Source: CAZFHZ01 sp964519015
GTDB taxonomy: Bacteria > Blakebacterota > Blakebacteria > Blakebacterales > CAYUVJ01
Length of the DNA: 15,329 bases
Assembly: GCA_964519015.1 (NCBI GenBank)
Contig: CAZFHZ010000078.1
Location: forward strand, 1-15,329
Reading direction: 5' to 3'
Positions 1 through 6,126 of the stretch are shown one piece after another. A program made the position numbers and the translations under genes. The notes under the pieces were generated by a model. That model made no database searches, had not been told where the DNA came from, and saw nothing but the letters and a program-made list of their open reading frames with translations. Each line of letters begins with the position of its first letter. Positions within the stretch are counted from its first letter, which is position 1.

Positions 1-48
1 AGCACGCCGCCAGCGTTCGTCCTGAGCCAGGATCAAACTCTCCGTGGA
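1..48 (-). rRNA. rrs: 16S ribosomal RNA, 5' end only (partial)
   Basis: The minus strand carries the universal 16S 5' sequence AGAGTTTGATCCTGGCTCAG at 41 down to 22, followed by the conserved ACGAACGCTGGCGGCGTGC. The first base of the universal 27F-type site is position 8 of E. coli 16S, which puts the mature 5' end near position 48. The gene runs leftward out of the window, so the rest of the rRNA operon is not visible. The visible part fits many phyla and does not settle the taxonomy. Confidence 0.97.
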
Positions 49-60
49 TAAGACTGTGTG

Positions 61-92
61 GTGTCCGTCCCCGAAAGGACGTCCACCGACAC
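61..92 (-). other. Leader hairpin next to the 16S 5' end
   Basis: An inner stem cgtcc (66-70) / ggacg (77-81) with a ccgaaa loop sits inside an outer pairing gtgtc (61-65) / gacac (88-92). It lies 12 bases before the mature 16S end. This position suits pre-rRNA folding or processing, but the matching 3' flank of 16S is outside the window. A second small hairpin with a ccc-tttc-ggg core lies at about 128-137. Confidence 0.45.
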
Positions 93-206
93 TCCAGGAT
101 AGTTATGCTCCTTGCTCCATCACCTCGACCCTTTCGGGCCGTGTGAGCTTGCAAGGTTCCATCTCAAAGCGACAGATTCGCCGCCCTGCGACTTCCCCTC
201 CGGACA

Positions 207-218
207 TGTCAAAGAGCT
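207..218 (-). promoter_or_regulatory. rRNA antitermination boxA
   Basis: On the minus strand this reads AGCTCTTTGACA, close to the E. coli rrn boxA consensus TGCTCTTTAACA. It lies directly after a boxB-like hairpin and about 160 bases before the 16S 5' end. In rRNA operons boxA RNA binds NusB-NusE (S10) and makes RNA polymerase resistant to Rho termination. Sequence, order and place all agree. Confidence 0.8.
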
Positions 219-219
219 G

Positions 220-235
220 GCCCCTTCAAAGGGGC
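220..235 (-). promoter_or_regulatory. boxB-like hairpin of the rRNA leader
   Basis: A perfect 5-bp stem GCCCC / GGGGC closes a TTTGAA loop, immediately upstream of boxA on the transcribed strand. This boxB-boxA order is typical of rRNA antitermination leaders. Transcripts from the nearer promoter (244-271) would begin almost at the foot of this hairpin. Confidence 0.65.
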
Positions 236-243
236 AGACTTTC

Positions 244-271
244 AATCTACGAAATGATGCCCCGTCGTCAA
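244..271 (-). promoter_or_regulatory. rRNA promoter P2 (sigma70 type)
   Basis: The -35 TTGACG (271-266) and -10 TAGATT (249-244) are separated by 16 bases. The predicted start is near 237, just before the boxB hairpin. It is the nearer of two promoters facing 16S. Upstream of the -35 there is a short A-rich patch (GAAAAG) that might serve as a weak UP element. Confidence 0.6.
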
Positions 272-353
272 TGACGAAACATCCCGTTCGCTGCTCTTTT
301 CGAAGAAACGTGCGGAGCCGGGGGAAACACCGTCGGCCCCGCCCCAGAAGCGT

Positions 354-375
354 CGGGCCGCCCTGAGGCGACCCG
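354..375 (-). other. Hairpin in the leader between P1 and P2
   Basis: Stem 354-362 pairs with 367-375 (4 + 4 bp with one C-A mismatch, loop ctga). A second hairpin, gcgcc (385-389) / ggcgc (395-399), lies nearer P1. Both would be present only in the longer P1 transcript. Their role is unknown; no U-tract follows either, so they do not look like terminators. The rest of 272-415 is GC-rich leader with no gene. Confidence 0.4.
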
Positions 376-415
376 AAACCGCGAGCGCCCCAAAGGCGCC
401 CTGAGAGCAATGTCC

Positions 416-444
416 ATACTATCTTCCGCACCCGGCCCGGTCAA
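416..444 (-). promoter_or_regulatory. rRNA promoter P1 (sigma70 type)
   Basis: The -35 TTGACC (444-439) and -10 TAGTAT (421-416) are separated by the ideal 17 bases. The predicted start is near 409. It lies only about 25 bases past the stop codon of the upstream lipoprotein gene. With P2 it gives the tandem P1-P2 layout common for rRNA operons. Confidence 0.65.
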
Positions 445-468
445 GCGGAACCGGCGGCCGTGCTCCGT

Positions 469-1797
469 TCAATCCGGCCCGTCCCCCGGCCCGATCTCCA
501 GCCGGTAGAGCCTCACGTACGGGTTCCCGGTAGCATCCTCCACGTAGGCGACCAGGTGGTCCCCTTCGAACTTCGGCCGGGGCGAGAAACGGATCCCCTC
601 CGGCAGTGTCACCTCACCCAGGTAGCGCCCGGTCAGTTCGAAGACCTCCAGGCTGTTGCTGTCGCGCCAGCAGGGGTTGCGCCAGTAGGCGGAGGGGTCC
701 TCGAGCTGCTCGTCGCACCCCTCGATATGGACACCGGGGCCGGGACGCACCACCCAGACCCGCCCGCTCCGGTCGGCGATGAGCAGGCTGTAGGCCGGCT
801 TGGAATCGGGGATGGGATTGCCGTTCCAGGCCCAGCCGGGGTAGTCCCGGCGCATGCTGGCCGTGGCCGCCCGCTCGATCCAGTCCTTCTCCTCGGGGAG
901 GACCCGGACCGGCTCCCAGGAGGCCTTCTCGATCACCGTCCGGGAGCCGTCGAGGTGATGCACTTCGATCCGGTAGCGGTCGGTCACCCCCGCCAGCACC
1001 GAGCCGTCGGAGGCCAGCGCGTAGACCTCGGTGGGGGAGAAGGGGACATTGTTGACGGTGACGTTCTGATCGTTCTCGCTCCCGCTCCGTCCGACGATCT
1101 GCCAGGGCCGGGGGTCGAAGTCGAGCGCCGGCTCACGGATGGTGTCGGAGGGAGCTCCCTGTGGGCCGCAGGAGATGTAGCCCCCCTCCCACTCCGTCAC
1201 GTCCGCCCCCAGGTTGAGTACCGTGTAGGTGAAGAGCCGGCCGTCGTAGGTCATGGTGAGGGGGGTGGACGTGCTGAAGTTGCTGCTCATCGGCCAGCGT
1301 TCCAGGAAGGAACCGTCGGGGGCGTAGACGTTGATCCGCCCTCCCCGGCCGTCCCGCACGAAGATGCGCCCGTCGCGGGGATGGACGGCCACGCTCCGCG
1401 GACTGCGGAACTCCCCCGGGCCGTCCCCGGAGCGGCCGGCGTCGAAGAGGTGGCTCCCCTGACGGTCGTAGACCCGCAGCACGGGCACGCCCTGATCGAG
1501 CACGTAGATCCGGCCGCCGTCGAGGTAGAGGTCGGCCACGTTCGCCAGCAGGTACTTCTCATTCCCCTCCGGATGGCCGACCGAAGCCTCTTCGACCAGC
1601 CGGGCAGGTCCGGGCCAGACCGATCCGGAGAGGGTGCGCACGGTGGTCACCGTGCCGCTGACCGAGCGCTCCCCGCGCCACTCCTGGGACTCGGGCAGGG
1701 AGGAACCGGAACAGGCGACCAGGGCGAGGAGGATCGGTAGCAGGCAGGCCGGTGGGGGGGCCGGACAGGGCCGGTCCGCTCGAGTGACGTCAGGCAA
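469..1797 (-). CDS. Six-bladed beta-propeller lipoprotein (downstream paralogue)
   Basis: 442 residues. A hydrophobic stretch LLPILLALVAC ends at Cys29 and forms a lipobox (LVAC), so the product should be a lipoprotein beyond the inner membrane. The mature part has propeller repeats of the 6-bladed/NHL kind: ADLYLDGGRIYVLD, then GPGEFRSPRSVAVHPRDGRIFVRD with RINVYAPDGSFL, and a late RSGRVWVVRPGPG. Near the C-terminus Cys361 and Cys376 (GCDE...NPCW) are matched in the paralogue and may form a disulphide. The start is TTG: AGGAGG lies 6 bases upstream and no ATG is near. It sits 22 bases behind its paralogue, so the two are probably one operon. Substrate and role are unknown; such propellers usually bind ligands or proteins. 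Confidence 0.85.
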   Translation of the reverse strand: MPDVTRADRPCPAPPPACLLPILLALVACSGSSLPESQEWRGERSVSGTVTTVRTLSGSVWPGPARLVEEASVGHPEGNEKYLLANVADLYLDGGRIYVLDQGVPVLRVYDRQGSHLFDAGRSGDGPGEFRSPRSVAVHPRDGRIFVRDGRGGRINVYAPDGSFLERWPMSSNFSTSTPLTMTYDGRLFTYTVLNLGADVTEWEGGYISCGPQGAPSDTIREPALDFDPRPWQIVGRSGSENDQNVTVNNVPFSPTEVYALASDGSVLAGVTDRYRIEVHHLDGSRTVIEKASWEPVRVLPEEKDWIERAATASMRRDYPGWAWNGNPIPDSKPAYSLLIADRSGRVWVVRPGPGVHIEGCDEQLEDPSAYWRNPCWRDSNSLEVFELTGRYLGEVTLPEGIRFSPRPKFEGDHLVAYVEDATGNPYVRLYRLEIGPGDGPD

Positions 1798-1819
1798 ACA
1801 GCACCTCCTCCGATAGGAA

Positions 1820-3130
1820 TCAGGACCCGGGGACCTCCAGGCGGTAGACCTTCACCCGGGGAACTCCGTCCCCCCCGGTCACCAGGGTCACCATACGGTC
1901 GTCGTGGATGTACGGTTCAGGGAAATCGTCCATCCCCGCGGGGAGGGGGACCCGGCCCAGGTAACGCCCTTCGATATCGAAGATGTCCAACCGCCAGGTC
2001 TCCTGCCAGCAGGGATTGGCACGGTAGCCCCGGGCATCCTCCGGCTCCTCGTCACACCCCTCCAGGTGGAGGCCGGGGCCGGGGGACCAGACCCAGATCC
2101 GACCCCGATCGTCGGCCAGGAAGCCGCTGAAAGGGGGTTTGTAAGCAGGGACCTCGGGCCCGTTCCAGGCCCAGCCGGGCTCCATGCTGCGCATGTTGGC
2201 GGCCGCCGCCCCCCGGTGCCAGCGGGCCTCGGCCGCCTCCACCGGGACCTTCTCCCAGTCCGCCTTCTCGATCACGGTGCGGGACCCGTCCCGGTGGCGG
2301 AGCTCGAAGCGGTAGTCCGTGCTCACCCCCAGGACCACGTCCAGGGAGGGGAGGACCCGCTCCTCGAACGAAGGGGAGAAAGGCACCGTGTTCCGGATCC
2401 ACTGGTTCTCGGTGCGGATCTCGATGACCCACTCGTCGAAGGGGATGCGGGGTACTCGCAGGGTATCACTGGGCGCTCCCAGTGGACCCATCCGGCGCAG
2501 GCCCCGCTCCCACATCACGTCCTTGTCGTCGGAAGGGAGGAAGACGGCGGTATAGACTTCCCCGGCCGGGGTCAGGACCATCTGCTGGGAGGTCTGGAAT
2601 CCGCTCTGGGTGGGCCAGGTGTCGAGCGGGGTCCCTTCCCGGTCGAAGACCAGCAGCCGGCCCTGCGGGTCGTCCCGCACGAAGATGCGACCGGTGCCGG
2701 GATCCACCCGCACGCTCATCGGCCGGTCGAACTCCCCGGGGCCCGCCCCCTTGCGGCCAATATCCTTGATGTGACGGCCCTCCTGGTCGTAGAGCCGCAG
2801 CGCCGGCACGTCGGTGTCGAGGACGTAGATCCGCTCGTCGTCCAGGCAGAGACCCCAGACCGAGCCGAGCATGTACTCGTCGGGGCCCGTCTCCACCCCC
2901 ACCGACACCTCCTCCACCAGACGGGCCCCGTCCCCCCACACCGAACCCCCCAGCGTGCGCACCGTCCGCACCCCTTCCCCCTCCACGGTCTCGTGCCGCC
3001 AGCCCGACTCCCCGCCGGCGGTGCCGGAGGAGCAGCCCCCGGCCGCGGTCACCAGCAATCCGATCCCGGCCAGCAGCGCCACCAGCGCGAGCAGGGCCTT
3101 CAGGTCGCCGCTTCGGTGGCGCGGTTCCAT
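1820..3130 (-). CDS. Six-bladed beta-propeller lipoprotein (upstream paralogue)
   Basis: 436 residues. A basic start (MEPRHRSGDLK) is followed by a long hydrophobic stretch ending at TAAGGC, with lipobox Cys33. The propeller body has CLDDERIYVLDTDVPALRLYD, GPGEFDRPMSVRVDPGTGRIFVRD and GRIWVWSPGPG. Cys359 and Cys374 correspond to the Cys pair of the downstream copy. The two proteins align over nearly their whole length (for example TVRTLGGSVW against TVRTLSGSVW, and WAWNG in both), so they arose by tandem duplication. ATG at 3130 is chosen because GGAGGTG stands just before it and the signal peptide begins there; the reading frame stays open further upstream, but that part would antisense the neighbouring gene. 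Function unknown beyond secreted propeller lipoprotein. Confidence 0.87.
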   Translation of the reverse strand: MEPRHRSGDLKALLALVALLAGIGLLVTAAGGCSSGTAGGESGWRHETVEGEGVRTVRTLGGSVWGDGARLVEEVSVGVETGPDEYMLGSVWGLCLDDERIYVLDTDVPALRLYDQEGRHIKDIGRKGAGPGEFDRPMSVRVDPGTGRIFVRDDPQGRLLVFDREGTPLDTWPTQSGFQTSQQMVLTPAGEVYTAVFLPSDDKDVMWERGLRRMGPLGAPSDTLRVPRIPFDEWVIEIRTENQWIRNTVPFSPSFEERVLPSLDVVLGVSTDYRFELRHRDGSRTVIEKADWEKVPVEAAEARWHRGAAAANMRSMEPGWAWNGPEVPAYKPPFSGFLADDRGRIWVWSPGPGLHLEGCDEEPEDARGYRANPCWQETWRLDIFDIEGRYLGRVPLPAGMDDFPEPYIHDDRMVTLVTGGDGVPRVKVYRLEVPGS

Positions 3131-3356
3131 GTTCACCTCCCGCCGGTCGAGGCCATCACTCATCCCGGTCATCTTCGTCCCCTGGTGCGTATTCTTCGGC
3201 TTTCCTGTAGAATCGGATGTCGCCGGCCCCGGGGATGTTGCTCGAGCACCGCCGCCCCGGCCGGCTGCCCGTCCACCTTCCCGCTCCCGGGTCCCATCCG
3301 TGTAACGACCGGGGGGCGGGCAAAGTTGATGACAGACTCCGAACGGCGAGACCGCC
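3131..3356. other. Divergent intergenic region
   Basis: These 226 bases separate the lipoprotein pair (leftward) from the glycosyltransferase-like gene (rightward) and should hold both promoters. On the plus strand TAGAAT near 3208 resembles a -10, but no good -35 stands in front of it. No convincing promoter was found for either direction. A GC-rich palindromic patch with gctcgagc lies around 3240-3247. No small gene is supported. Confidence 0.5.
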
Positions 3357-4778
3357 ATGAGCCCAGACCCCGACGCCGTGACCTCCTCCCTGCCCGGGTT
3401 CGAGGTCGATAACGGTGGCCCCCCCATCCTTTCCGGCCGACCGAACGATCCGCAGGTGCCCCACGCCTGGGTCGTCTCGGCGGACATGGGCCTGGGACAC
3501 CTGCGGGCCGCCTACCCTCTGACCGAGATGACCCCGGAGGGGGTTATCCAGGCGGGGGACCCGGTGCTCACCAGCGAGGAGGAGAACCGGCTCTGGACCC
3601 GGATGCGCCGGGCCTACGAGACCTTCTCCCGGGCTCGGAAGATCCCGCTGGTCGGCGGATTCCTCTACAACCTGCTCCACCGGCTCGAGAACATCAGTCC
3701 CTACTATCCGCGCCGCGACCTCTCCGCCCCGACCATCCAGGTGAAACTCCAGAGCCGCTTCCTGGCCAAGGGGATGGGGTCCGACCTGGTCACGCACATG
3801 CGCACCCGCCCCGAGCTCCCCATCGTCTCCACCTTCTACACCGCCGCTCTGGCCGCCGACCGGATGGGCTATCCCAACGTCCACCTGGTCGTCACCGACA
3901 CCGACATCAACCGGGTGTGGGTGGCCGAGGACCCGGCCTCGAGCCGGATCAAGTACCTGGCCCCCTGCGGATATGCGGTCAACCGGCTGCGGGAGTACGG
4001 AATCCCGGACGAGCGGATCTTCCTGACCGGCTTCCCGCTGCCGCGCGAGAACGTGGGGAGCGATAACGCGATCCTCAAGCACGACCTGGCGATGCGGCTC
4101 AAGGTGCTCGATCCTCACGGGCGGTTCTGGGTGGTCCACTACGTGGAGGCCGAGCACTACCTGGGGGCGGAGAACTGCCGCCTGGAACCGGACCGGCCGC
4201 TCACGGTGATGTACGCAGTGGGAGGAGCCGGCGCCCAGATCGAGATCGGACTGCAGGCGCTGGAGAGCCTGCGCGACCGGATCGACCGGGGCCGGATCCG
4301 CTACTGGCTGGTGGCCGGGGTCCGCCCCGAGGTCGCGGAGACCTTCCGGCAGGCGATCGTCGAGCTCGGATTGGGACACACCTTCGGCTCGAAGGGTTGC
4401 GTCAACATCCTGCTCGGGAGAGACCATACCGACTACTTCCGCCAGTTCAACCGGGCGCTCCGGCAGGTCGACGTGCTCTGGACCAAGCCGAGCGAGCTCT
4501 CCTTCTACGTGGGGCTCGGGATCCCCCTCATCATCGCCCCCCCCCTGGGGGCCCACGAGGAGATCAACCGGAAGTGGCTCTACGAGATCCGCTCCGGCAC
4601 CGACCAGGAGGACCCGCGCTACGCCGGGGAATGGCTCCCCGACCTGGTAGAGCGGGGACACCTGGCCCACACAGCGATGGATGGTTTCCTCTACGCCCGC
4701 CACCGGGGGACCTACAAGATCGAGCAGCTCCTGCGGGAAGGGCGGATGGATCGGGGCGTATCCCCCATCGACCGTTGA
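3357..4778 (+). CDS. GT-B glycosyltransferase-like protein (MGDG-synthase/GT28-like)
   Basis: 473 residues, no signal peptide or membrane segment. Residues 41-55 read SADMGLGHLRAAYPL, resembling the N-terminal glycine-rich motif (SxGxGH.RAA) of monogalactosyldiacylglycerol synthase-like enzymes. Residues 375-408 (WTKPSELSFYVGLGIPLIIAPPLGAHEEINRKWL) resemble the GT28 C-terminal nucleotide-sugar site, where related enzymes have a TKPGG...P.GQE pattern. The likely role is transfer of a sugar to a lipid or other acceptor at the inner membrane face. It departs from the norm: TKPSE replaces TKPGG, and the middle (about 230-340) is unfamiliar. The ATG has only a weak ribosome site. It may be a distinct uncharacterised family with this fold. 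It converges on tyrS with a 10-base gap and no clear terminator. Confidence 0.7.
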   Translation: MSPDPDAVTSSLPGFEVDNGGPPILSGRPNDPQVPHAWVVSADMGLGHLRAAYPLTEMTPEGVIQAGDPVLTSEEENRLWTRMRRAYETFSRARKIPLVGGFLYNLLHRLENISPYYPRRDLSAPTIQVKLQSRFLAKGMGSDLVTHMRTRPELPIVSTFYTAALAADRMGYPNVHLVVTDTDINRVWVAEDPASSRIKYLAPCGYAVNRLREYGIPDERIFLTGFPLPRENVGSDNAILKHDLAMRLKVLDPHGRFWVVHYVEAEHYLGAENCRLEPDRPLTVMYAVGGAGAQIEIGLQALESLRDRIDRGRIRYWLVAGVRPEVAETFRQAIVELGLGHTFGSKGCVNILLGRDHTDYFRQFNRALRQVDVLWTKPSELSFYVGLGIPLIIAPPLGAHEEINRKWLYEIRSGTDQEDPRYAGEWLPDLVERGHLAHTAMDGFLYARHRGTYKIEQLLREGRMDRGVSPIDR

Positions 4779-4788
4779 AGGAGAGGGC

Positions 4789-6000
4789 TCAGGAAGGGAG
4801 CAGCCGGAGGAACTTCCGCTTGCCGACCTTGAGGACGTGCGCGGTCCGCGCCGGGACCTGCCAGTTGGGGTCGGTCAGCCGCTCCCCGTCCACGTAGACC
4901 GCCCCCTGCTCCACCAGGCGCCGCCCCTCCGAGGTGCTTCCGACCAGCCCCTGTTCCTTGAGCAGAGCGAGCACCCACTGTGGAGCCGGGAGGGTGACCT
5001 CCGGCATATCGTCGGGGATCTCCTTCTCCACGATCACCCGGTCGAAGTGGTGCTCGGCCGCGGCCGCGGCTCCCGGTCCGTGATAGAGGGCCACGATCTC
5101 CCGGGCCAGCCTCCGCTTGAGGTCCCGCGGGTTGGAACGACGCTCCTCCAGCTGGCGGGAGATCACCGCCAGTTCTTCCATCGGGACGTCGGTGACCAGT
5201 TCGAACCAGGGGAGTATCTGCTCGTCGGGGATCGACATCGTCTGGCCGTACATCTCCTCGGGGGGGTCGGCGATCCCCACGTAGTTGCCCAGGCTCTTGC
5301 TCATCTTGTCGGTCCCGTCGGTGCCCACCAGCAGTGGCAGGGTCATGACCACCTGGGGCTCCACCCCATACTCCCGCTGAATCTCCCGGCCCACCAGCAG
5401 GTTGAAGAGCTGGTCGGTCCCCCCCAGTTCCACATCCGCTTTGAGGGCCACCGAGTCGTAGCCCTGGAAGAGCGGGTAGAGGAACTCCAGGACGCTGATC
5501 GGCTGTCCCGTCCGGTATCGGTTCGAGAAATCGTCCCGTTCCAGCAATCGGGCCACGGTGTATTTACTGGCCAGTTCCAGTATCCCTTCGCTCGAGAGGG
5601 GGAGGCACCAGCGGCTGTTGAAATCGATCTCGGTGCGCTCCGGGTCGAGGATCTTGAAGATCTGCGCCTTGTAGGTCTCGGCGTTGGCCTCAACCTCTTC
5701 ACGGGTCATCCGCCGGCGCTGCTCGTTGCGGCCGGAAGGGTCCCCGATCAGTCCGGTGAAGTCCCCGATCAGGAAGACCACCCGGTGCCCGAGGTCCTGG
5801 AACTGCTTCAGCTTGCGGATGGAGACGGTATGCCCCAGGTGGAGGTCGGGGGCGGTCGGGTCGAAGCCCTCCTTGACGATCAGGGGGGTGCCGGTCCGGC
5901 GGGAACGCTCGAGTTTGGCCGCGAGCTCCTCAACGGGGATGATCTGGTCGCACCCCCGGCGAAGGAGTTCGAGCTGTTCTTCTACGGGGGGGAAGGACAT
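4789..6000 (-). CDS. tyrS: Tyrosine--tRNA ligase (TyrRS, type 2)
   Basis: 403 residues, normal for the family. It charges tRNA-Tyr with tyrosine using ATP in the cytosol. Residues 46-60 (FDPTAPDLHLGHTVS) hold the HIGH signature as HLGH (54-57), and KMSKS is at 232-236. ELGGTDQLFNLL matches the tyrosine-site region of the TyrZ-like (type 2) subfamily. The C-terminus (about 340-403, including SEGRRLVEQGAVYVDGERL) is an S4 RNA-binding domain. ATG at 6000 has GGAGG 8 bases upstream and gives the usual N-terminus; the open frame beyond it runs antisense into the PBP gene. It is divergent from the PBP gene; the 124-base region between holds GC-rich hairpins but no T-box. Confidence 0.97.
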   Translation of the reverse strand: MSFPPVEEQLELLRRGCDQIIPVEELAAKLERSRRTGTPLIVKEGFDPTAPDLHLGHTVSIRKLKQFQDLGHRVVFLIGDFTGLIGDPSGRNEQRRRMTREEVEANAETYKAQIFKILDPERTEIDFNSRWCLPLSSEGILELASKYTVARLLERDDFSNRYRTGQPISVLEFLYPLFQGYDSVALKADVELGGTDQLFNLLVGREIQREYGVEPQVVMTLPLLVGTDGTDKMSKSLGNYVGIADPPEEMYGQTMSIPDEQILPWFELVTDVPMEELAVISRQLEERRSNPRDLKRRLAREIVALYHGPGAAAAAEHHFDRVIVEKEIPDDMPEVTLPAPQWVLALLKEQGLVGSTSEGRRLVEQGAVYVDGERLTDPNWQVPARTAHVLKVGKRKFLRLLPS

Positions 6001-6030
6001 CGCGGCTACCTCCGCCACGGGTCGGTCACT

Positions 6031-6082
6031 CCGGTCCCCGGAGGCGGACCCGGGACCGGCGGGCCCCGCCCTCCGGCGGGGC
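6031..6082 (-). promoter_or_regulatory. Two GC-rich hairpins in the tyrS 5' leader
   Basis: One stem is a perfect 8 bp (6063-6070 with 6075-6082, loop ctcc). The other pairs 6031-6038 with 6052-6059 (8 bp, 13-base loop), and an inner alternative ggtcc/ggacc (6033-6037 with 6046-6050) could compete with it. They lie between tyrS and the PBP gene and would be in the untranslated leader of a tyrS transcript. There is no T-tract and no T-box signature. They could be structural or attenuating; this is inference. Confidence 0.35.
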
Positions 6083-6097
6083 TGTCTCAGGGAACCT

Positions 6098-6126
6098 TTG
6101 CCTGATTCCCCGGTCAAGAGCATTAT
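6098..6126 (+). promoter_or_regulatory. Possible promoter of the PBP gene
   Basis: TTGCCT (6098-6103) and CATTAT (6121-6126) are 17 bases apart, each with 4 of 6 consensus bases. The expected start of transcription is 6133-6134, at the A of the second ATG (6134), which would give a leaderless mRNA. No good Shine-Dalgarno stands before either ATG, which agrees with this, but the match is modest. Confidence 0.35.

Noticed and set aside
120..431. 103-residue open frame on the minus strand in the rRNA leader
   Set aside because: It overlaps the promoters, boxB and boxA of the rRNA operon, resembles no known protein and lacks a ribosome site.
3156..4703. 515-residue open frame antisense to the glycosyltransferase-like gene
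   Set aside because: Low-complexity antisense frame; the plus strand carries GT-B motifs and codon use consistent with neighbours.
6001..6124. T-box riboswitch before tyrS
   Set aside because: No T-box sequence, specifier loop or antiterminator could be seen in the leader, only GC-rich hairpins.
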